NCBI GenBank assembly: GCA_963931925.1
Contig: OZ007583.1
Location: 12,186,133-12,250,132, forward strand
Reading direction: 5' to 3'
DNA from: Onchidella celtica
Taxonomy: Eukaryota > Mollusca > Gastropoda > Systellommatophora > Onchidiidae
Length of the DNA stretch: 64,000 nt
The notes under the pieces are model-generated. The model made no database searches. It had not been told where the DNA came from and worked only from the letters and a program-made list of their open reading frames with translations. Positions 38,901 through 50,100 of the stretch are shown piece by piece. Position 1 is the first letter of the stretch. The number at the start of each line of letters is the position of its first letter. The position numbers and the translations under genes are program-made.

Positions 38901-41521
38901 ACCAGTAAACAATGATGTGCCCTGCATACAACAGTTCATTCCAAATACCACATAAAGCACTAGCCAATATGAATAATCACACTTGTCTAGAGGACATATG
39001 GTCTCTTTCCGTGATGTCACCAACTGGCTGATTGGCTATATCATATCATACTGTTGAAGACATGAATTTGAATATCAAACTTTCGCTACAATAGTATTTC
39101 AGATACTGAAAAGTTCTTCGCATGTTGCAAATGCACTGGGTTTTTCTCTTTTCTGAAAGCAACCTCTGATCTAAACATACTAATAATCTGTCCTGATATT
39201 CTGTGTCATTATAAGAATGATATTGATTAAAAGTCAAAGTTCACCTTCCTCATTCCACTGTTTGTCTTGTCCGATCATCCAGCTGAGTCTCTCCTGGGCT
39301 TGTAATGCATCTGTTGCATGTTGAATTAAGGCTAGGGTGGCCATTTGAGTATTCTCAGGTCCAGCAATTGGCATGCAGACAGGATAGTATGATGGTAAGC
39401 TCCACTTGACGTCCTCAGCACCTGGAATATTTCATCATATGCATGAAAAAAGTAATAAACATATTAAGATTCACGGAGCAACAGGAGGGCACACTAAAAA
39501 TAGCAGGAAATACCTGCAGAGGCACTGTTAAATTTGTCGTTGGGCTGTTGGAACCTCGTTAAAACTAATCTCAGAGGTTGGGGCAGAAAAATTTCCTAAA
39601 CTTTTGACTTTGGGGGTTACTGATAATCGAAACACTCACATATATCGATGGTGTTGTACTCCAACCGTGTAACTGGTTTGGGTTTGTTTTCCAGGAGACG
39701 AAAAAAAATCTTTTTGCGAGTTTTTTCATTCAGGATTATATCTTTTTGGTCGTATTAATCAAACAAAACGTGTCTTTCTGTCGTAATAAATATTTTTTTT
39801 TAAAATGCAGGTCTTTAAGCCGGTCAATCCTGTTACGTGGTTATCACACAAAGTATGCACTTACGCAGTTAGAGATACGCACGACTACAGCAAGACAAAA
39901 TTCCGCCACAGAAATCAGTTACACGATTAGAACAGCCACATACATGGTTCGAACTGTAACTATTGAAGGTTTCGATGCCTTTTTTGCTATTTATAGTGCG
40001 TGTAGACTTCTCATTTGAATAGGGAACCCCCGGAAAGGCGTGGTGGCTATTTTTAGCTAAAAAAATGAGTTGGTCAATTTTTTCCAGTGACACGGTTAGA
40101 GCACAACACCATCGATATATCCCATACTTATATGAACACAATACAAAGAAAAGCGTTAATGGGGTGAGAAATAAAAATAAAAATCAGAAAATGAGGAAAT
40201 TCCAGAATTCACACACCACGAGAGGGGTGCAGAATAAGAACTTTTGAGTGTGTGATTGTGAGAAAGAGTGAGACTGAGAGATAGAGAGAAAGAGATTAGA
40301 AAAGGAGCAGAGGAAAAGAGATAAAAATAGACCACATGTATTTAACCTGAGACACAGGATACCAAGATGAATCAACCTGCCGAATTCCATCATTCGCGCT
40401 GGAATCATATCAATTACATCAACAAAGGAACAAACGTCCGCCTCTTGCCTTGATAATGAAAATAACCACTGCTCACTATGGCTCAGCGACCTATACATGT
40501 GCAGGCTGCGGACAAACGCTCAAGAGAAAGAATGGTTTGTGTCAGTATCCTGTGTCTCGTGTATAACACCTATAACAGGGTAAAGTCTCATATTGAATTA
40601 ACACGGAAATTTACACTTTATAGTTAGGCGTAAGGATTGAAAACATGATTTGAACTTACATGTATTCTGGAAACTCGATTGCAGTGATGTACATGTATCA
40701 CTCGTTGGCAAGGCCTGATTTATGGAAAGCCTTTGGCTTTTGTTCTTAGTCTTCCAACTTTTGTAAAAGAGAGACAAGTCCAACTGTTCACACAAAAATT
40801 CATGGGATTCAGGAGGCAAGTATTTAGTGGAGAGTGACTTAATTGTTTCAACTTCCTGTTTTGCATTTTTTCTCAATAAAGATTTTGTGGTTAATTTTGC
40901 ATTCAATCGATGTATTCTCTTCCTCTGTGCATCAATTTTCTTCTTAAAATTTTTAATTCTCTCTTGATCCGACCCTACTGAGGCAAACGGCTGTGGTAAT
41001 AATGCTGATAATGGTGGAGGATGGCGAATTTCTGGTTCTGATGTTGACTGTGTTATTACTTCTCTTTCTTTTGGAGGTTTCCTCTTTGGAAGAAGCCTGG
41101 CAGGAGGGTTTGGCACATCAAATATTGTTGGAACAGCCTGGCGGGCTTTTAAACGGTTCTTCTTTGGAGTTGTGAATTGTGAGCTCTCAAAGTGAAGGGC
41201 ACAGAGAACATTGGACTGAAATAATGATTTAGCTGATTTATTTAATAAATCTTCCCGACGACTGTTTATAACCCATTGTTTACATCTCTGCGCATCTCTT
41301 GGGAATCTGAAGAAGGACAGGCCTGGTGAGTTGTACCTGCCACTGGTACAGTTTATAGCTGAGCACCACTGACTCTTCTGATCTTTCTTCTTGACTTCAG
41401 ATACTGTGTCATCTGTACAACCATTTAGGTCTGGGCTTGATTCTTGTTCTAAAGGTTCGGTTTTAACAACAACATTGTTGTCCGCTGGAGCCACATCCAT
41501 CTCCTCGGCCTCACCATCCAT
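19873..41521 (-). CDS. THAP-domain protein fused to tandem RlaP-like nucleotidyltransferase modules (14 coding exons)
   Basis: Reconstructed exons, 5' to 3': 41521-40660, 39421-39246, 35963-35760, 28411-28230, 27360-27201, 26850-26727, 25415-25229, 24967-24847, 23976-23801, 22248-22114, 21879-21835, 21459-21319, 20644-20531, 20019-19873. All have AG acceptors and GT donors, and phases agree (exon 2 to within one base of my count), giving about 924 residues. Residues 51-140 are a THAP zinc finger; 185-250 are coiled coil; 415-632 are a degenerate nucleotidyltransferase-like module; 673-876 are a second module with GS at 707-708, SDVD at 718-721 and an acidic residue at 754. The C-terminus is a charged helix. 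RlaP-family enzymes (PF10127) are linked to RNA repair in bacteria. Function here is unknown, and a DNA-tethered nucleotidyltransferase is inference. The THAP-to-enzyme join is the least certain link. Confidence 0.7.
24847..28411 (-). CDS. First (degenerate) nucleotidyltransferase-like module, five exons
   Basis: The exons are 28411-28230, 27360-27201, 26850-26727, 25415-25229 and 24967-24847, all in phase. Its middle matches the second module: Glu482, LEALY (498-502), Tyr510, Trp515 and Leu518 align with Glu759, LELLF (775-779), Tyr785, Trp790 and Leu793. PPLAVD (594-599) aligns with PPVRVD (855-860). The catalytic Gly-Ser and SDxD expected at its start are absent (residues 415-475 read CESVVSITLLTC instead). 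It therefore looks like a non-catalytic copy with a structural or RNA-binding role. That role is inference. Confidence 0.75.
27793..28175. mobile_element. 383-bp MITE with GCCGCATAAG termini
   Basis: The left end AGCCGCATAAGCCTGGC and the reverse complement of the right end, GGCCGCATAAGTCTTGC, form imperfect inverted repeats, with TA outside both. It lies in an intron of the THAP-nucleotidyltransferase gene, ending 54 bases from the 28230 donor. It is non-coding and fits a TA-targeting Tc1/mariner-like group. Confidence 0.7.
28571..28921. mobile_element. MITE with GCGCC...AGAGAGTAT termini
   Basis: The left sequence CCCAGAGAGTATTGATGTAT and, in reverse complement, the right sequence GCCAGAGAGTATAGATGTAT form inverted repeats of about 30 bp around 290 bp of non-coding DNA. 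TA dinucleotides lie near both ends, but the exact borders are unclear. Confidence 0.65.
29076..29247. mobile_element. hAT-like MITE, copy 1 (CAGTGGCGGATCTAC)
   Basis: The element starts CAGTGGCGGATCTAC and ends with a diverged inverted match, GTAGGTCAACCACTG. A related copy lies at 53655-53838, and the two share the interior reading TTTGGATGTTGC or its complement and GGGGCCCC-type segments. Flanking 8-mers (CTCTGAAT, ATCCGAAT) look like a decayed 8-bp duplication. Confidence 0.75.
31328..32254 (+). pseudogene. Protease-like ORF (tegument-USP/OTU-like cysteine peptidase) with a nonsense codon
   Basis: From the ATG at 31328 the frame reads 19 codons, hits TAG at 31385-31387 and stays open to 32254. 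Just after the TAG comes CISNSVAALVYHENKLTTTW, a good match to the catalytic Cys region of large-tegument-type cysteine peptidases, where Gln normally precedes the Cys. TAG is one base from CAG, so the stop looks like a Gln codon mutation. The catalytic His lies in HIFDPHSRN, followed by GMACPDGAAV. The C-terminal third is Ser/Asp/Lys-rich and disordered. Family assignment is by recalled motif, not a search. Confidence 0.65.
32151..34188 (+). pseudogene. Transposase-like gene split by a +1 frameshift (DUF7869-type)
   Basis: The first part (32151-32939) has a basic stretch with GRKRRRNENNWK, a Cys/His cluster CGTTCRMHCHQRI and ends ...VPVCKTFFF. At a run of nine T (32910-32918) the frame shifts. 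Reading one base fewer continues as LHTLGLSDQFVFTALSK into the second part (the 32986-34188 frame). That part contains a Cys pair, the motif YSDSCGGQNRN with a likely catalytic Asp, and FIKGHSKNENDSVHATIE with conserved His and Glu. The 5' overlap with the protease ORF suggests a second shift or a separate start. It is inactive as read unless the T-run is a sequencing error. Confidence 0.7.
35760..39421 (-). CDS. Linker exons between THAP and nucleotidyltransferase parts
   Basis: The two exons are 39421-39246 and 35963-35760. The first encodes AEDVKWSLPSYYPV onward and ends ...QWNEE. Its single leftover G joins the next exon to give Val, and reading that second exon in any other phase hits a stop at once. 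The second encodes an Asn/Glu/Lys-rich helix ending EQHMK. Together they form about 125 residues without a domain I recognise. The intron between them holds a truncated RTE-like LINE. Confidence 0.75.
36336..38378 (+). pseudogene. Reverse transcriptase part of RTE-like ORF (endonuclease missing)
   Basis: An open frame of 680 codons. The first 24 codons come from flanking DNA (36336-36408), and the LINE part begins within the linker after the endonuclease. RT motifs are intact: NYRGITLLS, EQAGFRSNRST, DYEKAFDS, GVRQGCLLSP and DFADDLALL. The C-terminal segment holds ESFCYLGS and RRWRWIGHTLRR. The lost 5' end removes the APE domain, so this copy cannot move on its own. Proteins of this type are often named craniofacial development protein 2-like in annotations. 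Confidence 0.85.
36409..38401 (+). mobile_element. RTE-like LINE, 5'-truncated copy
   Basis: The copy is flanked by a 9-bp target duplication, ATACTCCGG (36400-36408 and 38402-38410). It starts inside the coding region and ends in a (GAT)n tail. It is nearly identical to, and in inverse orientation from, 48898-50890. It lies in an intron of the THAP-nucleotidyltransferase gene, antisense to it. Confidence 0.9.
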
Positions 41522-41523
41522 TT
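40660..41523 (-). CDS. THAP exon (residues 1-288 of the predicted fusion)
   Basis: The exon begins after an acceptor (TATTCAG) two bases before the start ATG at 41521, so at least one upstream 5' UTR exon exists. The THAP finger shows C53 and C58, the conserved Trp and Pro (FPRD...KQW), the CxxH pair LCALHF, and a perfect AVPTIF box that closes the fold. Upstream is VKTE, a SUMO consensus. A Lys/Arg-rich coiled coil follows. The frame stays open past the donor (CAT|GTAAGT at 40660) only to a stop at 40598, and the extra 20 residues look non-coding. I see no minus-strand AATAAA soon after that stop, which favours splicing onward. Confidence 0.88.
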
Positions 41524-44500
41524 CTGAATATAAAAACACAGTCTATTTCTAGCCTGACAATAAATATTTGGATTTATGTAATAATAATATAAATAATCCT
41601 TGCCTGGTTAACATTTAGATCAAAATGGAGGTGTACATACACAGACCTACTATTACTAATCAAGCTCACTTCCATACGAAACAATTTAATATCCTTTAGA
41701 AATATTAGAACTACACATCAAGCAGTCTGCAGGGTTTACATCGTTGTTTCATTAGGGAGGGGAACGGATGGAATTTGGCAAGTTGATTCGTCCTGTGTCT
41801 CGGGTGGCACTTAAATTAAAACTATAGGAAGCTGTGACACCCTTTTCTGCTGAGTAATCCAGGCCTATCAGATTAGCACTCTACTGACTTTAAAAGACTA
41901 TTTAGAGGCACTATTATGACTATACATGGATGGCAGGGAGTAAGACTGTTATAGAATAGAATAATGATTAGATCCAGACATAGATTGATCATTGAAGGCA
42001 GATTCCATTAACATTATATATAATACTAAAAAGCAAACTGAAATTTTGATGTTTTAATGAAATATCCATTTGAAGATGTTTCTTTCTGTGATGAATTATT
42101 TGTCTATGTAGTGAAGAAACAGCAAAAGCAACATGGTTTCCATTTGCTATAACTTACTATTTTTAAAATATTTTTTGAGGTTGCTAACCTGACTAAAATA
42201 GACACACACCATATTTATCCCAATTCTGCAGTATACTGATGAGTTTAGTATTTATTCAGTTTATGTGGATGAATACTATAAAATTATGCTGTGTGTTTGA
42301 GCTATGCATGTTTCCACACTGTTCTATTCATGAATCATGTGATGATACCATTTGATGCTAGCTATTTTTAGCAGGGATGTAAATAGGCAATTTTTTTTTT
42401 TTGGCAGTGTGCATGATTTACTTTATGTGATCTAGGCCTGCATGTGTTCTTGAACACCAGTAAGCACTGTCAGTGAAAATGTTAATTTAATCAGCCTACT
42501 GAGGATAGATCTGCACTTGTAATGTGCACAGATGTGACTTGACATCAGCAATTTTAATATCAGGGACACACAACATTGCTAACCTGACTAGACTATTGGA
42601 GACACACAACATGGTAAACGTCAAACAGAGAGACATACAAGTTCTCTTGAGGATGTTTTGCAAAATAAATTTTGATTTTTCGCTGCAACAATGGCTTAGT
42701 TATGGTTGCCATTATGTTGATACAAGTTAGATGCAAAAAAGAGAACAAGGCAAATAATACCAAAGTTTTCACACTGATCTGAATTGGTAACTTTTTGAGT
42801 AATATTTAATTACATTGTAACAGACTTGAGGATGAAGAGATTGTTGCTCTTAATTCTTGCAGATTTGAATTCTGCACTAAATTTCCTTTATTTTCATAAA
42901 ATGACCATATTTGATCTCAGTCTGAATTTTTTACAAATTTGGGATACTTCTCAAACATGTCCATGGAATCTGCCTTAACTTCAATTTGGCTAAAAGTTTT
43001 GGAATGGGTGTCATGCACCCCGATCATTTTGAAAGTTTACAATTGAGATTAGGGATAAGGACAGTTATGGATAGGTTGAGACTTTAGGGTGGGGAATAGA
43101 GTTAGGAAAAGGTTACAGGTTACGAAAAGGTAGGCCTACAGAGTTTGAGATTTTTAAAAAATGGTTACCAGTATTTTTGCCAACATTATCGGGTAGATAC
43201 CCTGGATTCCAGGTTTATCCACCAACAATATCAGCAGGTAAAGCCCAGATTTATCCGCCAGTATTGGTGTTGATGAATTTTAACAAAAAAAAAAAAACAA
43301 CCTGGATTTATTCCCTATTATTGTTCTTGGATTAAAAAAAAAAATTATACAGACTGATTCCTATTAAAAAGATTGGAAAAAAAAACAAAACCCTGCCCTG
43401 CTGAGAATCAAACCAGGTCCCTTGATTGATGGGCAAAGTACAAAAAAAAACATCCAAAAAAAACTAGATTTATTCCCTGTTATTGTTGTTGGTAAACAAA
43501 TTAAAGAAATTGATTCCTTAATACAAAATACAGTGGAGACCATGTAAACCGAACTTTGGACTTGGTAATTCGAATTTCTGCTAAATCGGGGTGATTTTGA
43601 AATGAGGCTTTTTTTCCTTCTTTACCTCTATTGGTATTAAACATTTAGCATTAATTCGAGTTCGAACCAACCAAATTCAGATAAATCGAGCTGACTGAGC
43701 GCACTCATCCTCAGCGTAACTACTGATTTCCAACCCCATAGAAACCAATTTCCACAAATATGCTAACACAGGCCGGTTCAACAACTCTTTACTCTTAGCA
43801 GCCATCAAGGAGGAGGGTAGAGATGCCAAAAATGATGCAATGGGTAGGCTGTCGAGCCTTCCTTTTACGTGTCCGTCCGACCAAGCGAGAAACATGCTGC
43901 TAAGGGTGACAGGGGTATGTGTGGGACCCCAGCGCGCAGCGTAATTTTGCCCCAATGTCCAATGACATACACGCGTACACGAGATGGTGCTGCAGCCTGC
44001 ATTATGGCCAGTCCTACATACCTATGTAATGCTTGATAAGCTGTACAGCATCACATGACTCATTGATGTATTAAACTGAAAATAATAAATGGCAAGGCCC
44101 TCAACTACACAAGGTTCTTATCTTAGAATATCAGTACTGCAAATACCTCGCTGTAGTAGTGTTCCTAAATTTTTCATTTCACTTTTTTACTGTCCTGTTT
44201 TTGTGTCAAAAGTGTGCTAAATCATTCTGTCAATCCTTTTGTCTTATTCTGCATTCAATTTCCAACAAATTGATATGTAGTTATTGTAGAGCTAGGCCTA
44301 TATTGTGTAGTCTAACTCTGTTCACAACAAACTTGTGTATCATTGTGTGATTTAGAAAGTCATAGCCTATGAGTAAATAATGACTAGGTGGAATTTCGTT
44401 TGTCGCAGATTTACCTGTGGTCCAACCGTAAAAAATTCCACGGGGGAATCAATGAAATTTTGACTACAGCCTACAGCCTCCAAATTGTGAATGATGTGAG

Positions 44501-45350
44501 ATAAGACTGAGTGAATGTTATGTAGATATAGAGTCCAGACTCCAGGCATAAAAAACAGTCAAGCAGCAAGCAACTATCAAATGACATCATTATGACAGGG
44601 TCTCGATCTAGCGCTGTCCACCACAAGCACAGTATAACTATAAGAGGAAATTTGGATCTAGATCTAGATCTAGCCTACATCTGGACTAGATAGATAGGCT
44701 ACTCTAGTAGTTACCTTTTTTTGCTCTTGTCAAGTCTTGAGTCTTGAAGTTGCTGTTTTACCACTTACTTAGTCTTACTAACTTACTTACACTGGAGTTA
44801 GGCCTACTGGCCCTGGAAGATGCGAAGTCTAAAACACAATCACAATGGTCTGACAATCACTAGATCTAGTCTAGATCTACATTCATATGACTGAAAATTA
44901 ATCCGTATAACTGCCCAGTAAGGCAGTACCATTTCTAGACCCCTAACAACATAATTTCGCGATGAAGATGCAATATCACAGCAACTCGGCGTCTGTTTAT
45001 TTTGCTTCCTGTGACTCTCAAGCACGGTAATTCTTTAGCTCTTCCCATTGTGAACGGGAGTACTGTCCCTTTATGAAAAACGGCGAACAACCCCGCCCCC
45101 TCCTTTCATTCATGCCTAAGGTGAACTATGACGCCGACGGGGACCACATTCACATTATCCTCATCGCGTTTGTCGAATCTAGTAAATCTGTTCATTAGCA
45201 CTTAAATAATGGGCACCTAGCTTAGTAAGACATAATAGTATACTAGAGAGTTTCAGCCTAAGACGTGATAAAAACGTCAGCCCAAAAGAAAGCACAACCG
45301 GGCATTTTGGTAGGGTTTACTGTGACCGAATGATAATTAGAGGGGCCGCG
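41524..45350. other. Upstream region of the THAP gene; no coding sequence seen
   Basis: The acceptor at 41524-41526 requires a 5' UTR exon somewhere here. The best promoter-like spot is 45030-45105. On the minus strand it has a GGGGGCGGGG GC box followed by GC-richer, CpG-containing DNA, but I cannot identify the donor. Otherwise the region holds AT-rich DNA, poly-A runs near 43281-43293, and a short GATCTA repeat at 44654-44674. A pogo-like terminus CAGTGGAGACC at 43531 has no visible partner. Confidence 0.4.
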
Positions 45351-46362
45351 CTTATTCGCAGACGTCTGCGGATAAGCTCTGGATCGTATTCGCAGACGTC
45401 TGCGAATAAGATCAGTCTTATTCGCAAATGGATTTTTGGTTTTGTGATTTTATTTAGAAAGAGCTCCTTTCGATCACAATTCTGGCTTGTGTTGTTGAAT
45501 AATTAGGCTCTTCACTTGGTAAGATGGCTCTATTCGGGGTAGCTAACGCATGTTGTTTCTTGCGGTAATGATGCACCAGGTTATCATTTTGTTTTTAGCG
45601 ATATTTATCGGTTTTCATCGTGTCCTCGGTAGCAGAGACCTTGCTAAGTATTGCTTTTACTCTGAGTCCGAGTAAACTCGCCTCCCGAGTTGGTAAGGGA
45701 GGTTCGAATCTCAGCAAGAGCTGATTGACTTTGTTTTGTTATTGTTATTGTTACTTTTTTTTCTGCTTTCCCCCCCTCTGATCATCATTGCTAAATTGGC
45801 CCCAGGATATAAAATTGTGACTGGGATTTTTTTGTCGGATGTGAAGTCACAGAGAAAGTCAGACAGAGCAGATAAAAAATGTACTGAACTTCCATGCAAA
45901 CAAAAAGGTAATACATGTAAAACAAAACATGACAAATAGCTGAAGCAGAAGACCCCTAAAATAGGCCTATATTTTCAATAAATACAGGATAGATCTAAGT
46001 CACAGCAGAGAGAGGTGAAATTTTCAGTTCACACTGACTTAAAGAAATCATTTACATGTTTAAAATTTGATTTACATTTTTTATTTCCAATTAGCCTAGC
46101 AACTGTCCCGTTTAATGAAAAGGAATGAATAAAATGAGCAGGAACAAAGAAAAGAAATCATCTGGAGCACACTAGTGGTGATCAGTTTCTCCATGGCATC
46201 AATTTTGCAAAACTCATACTGATAACTGCAGACGCTAGGTATTGCGCCACGGCAGACCACGGTAGGCTGGAGAAACTGTTCCGTAGTAGACACCACGAAA
46301 CCAAGAACCCCCCATCTGCGAATAAGCAGAATCTGATCGCAGATGTCTGCGAATAAGCACTT
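45351..46362. mobile_element. MITE built on TTCGCAGACGTCTGCGAA palindromes
   Basis: Near the left end are two near-perfect palindromes of the form CTTATTCGCAGACGTCTGCG plus its mirror (about 45353-45378 and 45388-45413), and a third half-copy at about 45418. Near the right end, 46316-46362 carries the diverged counterparts (CTGCGAATAAGC, and GCAGATGTCTGCGAATAAGC). Left and right are inverted to one another, as in a TIR element about 1 kb long. The interior is AT-rich and non-coding. No clear target duplication was found. Confidence 0.65.
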
Positions 46363-46886
46363 CTTATTAGGCCAGAACTCTTGGTTCTGTCGGCCCATTA
46401 TTACAAAGTAAAGTATGCAATACGGCGTTGATGGGTTGCATATTGATTATAGTTTTTTTGTTTTTTTTTGTGCAGACATAGATCTAGTGGATAGATGGTA
46501 GTGTGCCTCCTCACCCACGCACCCCACCAACCTTTATTTTTCCGTCTCACTCTCTCTTTAAGTGTACAGCAACTGTAAGTTGAAGGCTCCACCGAACCAT
46601 AGCTAACAACTCTTTTATTTATTATAGTTTCATATAACTCGTCCACCGCCCAAGGGATTTGCATACTCAGTTAGAATAGTTATGTTACCCTAAAGTAGTA
46701 CACAGATTCTGCTATGTACACACCGGCAGATAGCGAAACTAGGGCATGTAAAGTTGGTATCACAAACACTGGACTTAGCATACATGCACTCCTGCCGACA
46801 CTGGCAGGTGCACATGGAATGCCAGTAAGTTCAGCGTGAAGTTCACTTCTTTCAGCAGGAGCCTAGGATAATTACTTGGCGTTAAA
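46363..46886. other. Region upstream of agmatinase exon 1
   Basis: This is non-coding DNA between the MITE and the agmatinase start codon. Promoter elements are not clear. No strong TATA box is seen close to the start, and no additional exon is supported. Confidence 0.4.
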
Positions 46887-47109
46887 ATGGCTAACTTTTG
46901 TGGACACATTTTCAAAACGGCACCTGGCCGACTAGGCAGACAATTTGGTGTGAATCTACATGGAAACTCTTCCTGGAATTTGTTAGTGCGGAATTTTTCC
47001 AAAGCCTGTTCATTCGGCAAGAACAACATGCCACTGTCAGCCAATGAGTTACCTCGATGTGCGGGTATCGCATCCATGATGAGGTTGCCAGTGCAGAAAA
47101 CTTCAGAGG
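46887..47109 (+). CDS. AGMAT: Agmatinase exon 1 with mitochondrial presequence
   Basis: The start ATG opens a Lys/Arg/Ser/Asn-rich N-terminus (residues 1-60) followed by LPRCAGIASMMRLPVQ, conserved in agmatinases. The donor is G|GTGAGA, and its single leftover G joins exon 2 as Gly75. No other Met upstream in frame is plausible from the sequence. Confidence 0.88.
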
Positions 47110-50100
47110 GTGAGAGATTACGTAATTAATTACGAATAATTATAAAGTGAACATATTGTTATTCAGCCATATTTGTGTGTGTGTGTGGGGAGGGGGGGCA
47201 GTTGGCATGAACCTGCTCCTCCAGGTATAGGCAACGCCGGTTTTGGGGGGGGGGGGGGTTGATAACTATAATATTGATACTGTTAAGAGTATCAGTAGCA
47301 TCCTCTTCTGCTATTTGATATCATGTATTATACCCATACGTAAATTATATTTATGTATTTAGCACTAGTTACATAAATATTAATGAGCAGTTTGAAATTT
47401 GGCCTACATTTCCCATTTGGCCTGGGCCTAGTACCGGCGTTGTACTGGCCTGATGGTCATAATAAGATAAGATAAGATACATTTTATTCGTCCTTGTACA
47501 AGGAAATTTGTTTTGATCATTGAATACATAACAATACAGTTACAGAAACAAAAATTATGATATATAGCGCGCACACACACGTATATACACACACGCTAAT
47601 AAATAAACAAAATTAACAGTGCACACAATATGCTTCCGTTACTAAAACACACTGACCTGTCACGCAGGACACAATTCAACTGTACACAGATTACGATGAA
47701 GATGACGGCATTATGTAACATCCTAGTTGATGATGGAATAAACGATTTAATGTCACATAATACACAATAGACTACATGTACTTCAACTCAGCTAAAGGCT
47801 ATCTTTAATTGTAACTTTATTGAGAAATTCGATTCATACAGCTTAATGGACAGATACAATGGCAGAAAAATAGCACGGAGGGGTTGGGGGGAGGGGGGCG
47901 GCGAGGGCTAAACTGGCACCATAGCCGCAGTCTACAATTATGACAAAACGACAGTAAAATGCAATCAACCTTTGGGTCCCCTCTAGGCCCGGATTAAGAG
48001 ATCCTAAGCACTTAAAAGATTTTGGTGCTCGGCTGCGCTATTTGTAGTTTTGCACCATTATTATGGTCTGTGGTAAATTCGGCAATGAAAAATTTCTGTG
48101 GTGCCCCATTTTCTTTTTATGCACTAAGCATGTGCTTACTTTACTTAATGGTTAATCCAGCCCTGGTCACCTCACATATGACATACCGGTAACACACAGA
48201 ATTCGACTGCACTCAGCTAAGGAGCTGACCCATTTGTGGCTACGCGACTTAACGTTCACTGCGACATGTTTGCGTTCAACCTAGATTAGGGGCCATCCAT
48301 AAAGTAGGCACGCTCGATTTTGGCAATACGCACCAAACTCGTTCCCCTCAGTAGGCCTACGCTTTTCTTAAGCTTGGCTTCATCCCCTTCCCTTTCACCA
48401 ATACATGGCCATTAAAATGTTGAATGTCAGTAATTATAGGCTTTGATGTTTGAAAACTTTAAATGGTCTGAGTTTCGTTAGAACAGTCCAATTTCTAGCC
48501 CAGGTGGACTGAAGACTACTTGATTTCAATTTGACGGCATCAATAAAATAAATCTGAATACTGTAAAAATGTGTTGTGCAGCACATTTTTTACCGAATTG
48601 TCACTAAAAGCAGCAAATTTTGTAGTTTCGTTACAATTTGAATACTCACGTTGCTATGACTACAATAAAGTCATGGGATAGCAAGTCCAAAGTCGCATGT
48701 TTAAGTATTAACCTACACGGTGTATACTAGTTGATTAAGGAGAAAATCACTGGAATGTGAGGGCACATGAACTTACTAGATGACCTACCGGGCATAATAA
48801 AAGTAATAAACTACAGTACAGTCTTGCTTCAGAACTCATGCGCACCAGAACACTACGCACCAAACTGAACGCTTGATACGGTTACTTTTTATGGCATGCA
48901 TCATCATCATCATTGCCTTTCTCACCCTGGATCAGGGTATAGGCCACCAACAAACACTTTCCATCCCTCTCTATCATGGGCCAGCCTCTTTACATTATTC
49001 CAAGTCTTTCCGCTTCGTTGCACATCATTTTCTCTGGCTCTTCTCCACGTTCCGCGCGGCCTTCCTCTTGATCTCTTGCCCTGGGGATTCCAATCCAATA
49101 CCTTCTTCGTGATGCTGTTTCCTGGCCTCCTGAGAGTGTGGCCGATCCATCTCCATCGCCTCCTACCAATTTCCTCTCTGACTGGGCTCTGTCTTGTTCT
49201 TTTCCATACAATTTCATTGCTGACCTTGTCTGTCCATCTGATCTTAAGTAGCTTCCTCAAACATCTGTTGATGAAAACTTGGATTCTCTTTATGCAGGCC
49301 TGAGACGCATTCCAAGTCTCACATCCATACAACAGGACTGACTTCACGTTCGAGTTGAATATCCTCAGCTTTGTTTTTAGAGATATATCCTTGGTTCTCC
49401 AAATCTTGCTTAAGGATGTGAAAGCTGCCTGTGCCTTTCCAATTCGTGCTTTGACTTCTGCCTCTGTTCCTCCCTTATTGTCAATGATACTACCAAGATA
49501 GCAGAAGGACTCTACATCTTCCAGTGGTTGATCTCCTACTGTGACTTGTTCGCTTAGGGGTGCAACAATTTTTAGGACCTTCGACTTCGCGGGATGTATC
49601 CTCAATCCAATAGATTCTGAAATTTTGTTTAGAGCTGTAGTCTTTGCTTGCATCTAGTCGTGTGTGTGCGACAATAGTGCCAAGTCATCTGCAAAATCTA
49701 GATCGTCCAGCTGTGTCCATGGGGTCCATTGTATGCCATTTCTTCCTCCACTGGTGGTTTCTTTCATAAGCCAATCAATCACCAGGATAAACAGAAATGG
49801 GGACAGCAAACAACTCTGCCTAACACCAGTCTTGATATCAAAGCTGTCAGTAAGCTCACCATCATGTACGACTCTGCAACTTGTCCCCTCGTACATGCTC
49901 TTGATAAGATTCACCATCTTCTCTGGGATTCCATAATGTCTCAATATTCTCCACAGTGTTTCTCTATCGATGCTATCAAAGGCCTTCTCGTAGTCAAGGA
50001 AGTTCACTATCAGTTGGGAGTTCCACTCTAGCGACTGCTCTACTATGATTCTCAGCGTGGCGATCTGGTCGGTGGTTGATCGATTACTCCTGAAACCAGC

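Noticed and set aside
43531..43700. Pogo-like end CAGTGGAGACC
   Set aside because: No matching inverted end was found downstream, so an element cannot be delimited.
45630..45735. tRNA-like segment with GGTTCGAATCTC (B-box-like)
   Set aside because: The T-stem does not pair, and no acceptor stem or anticodon arm can be drawn. It may be a decayed tRNA-derived SINE, but no boundaries or tail are seen.
48288..48320. GGGGCCATCCATAAAGTAGGCACGC, resembling a common MITE terminus
   Set aside because: Only one end is visible and there is no inverted partner or target duplication.
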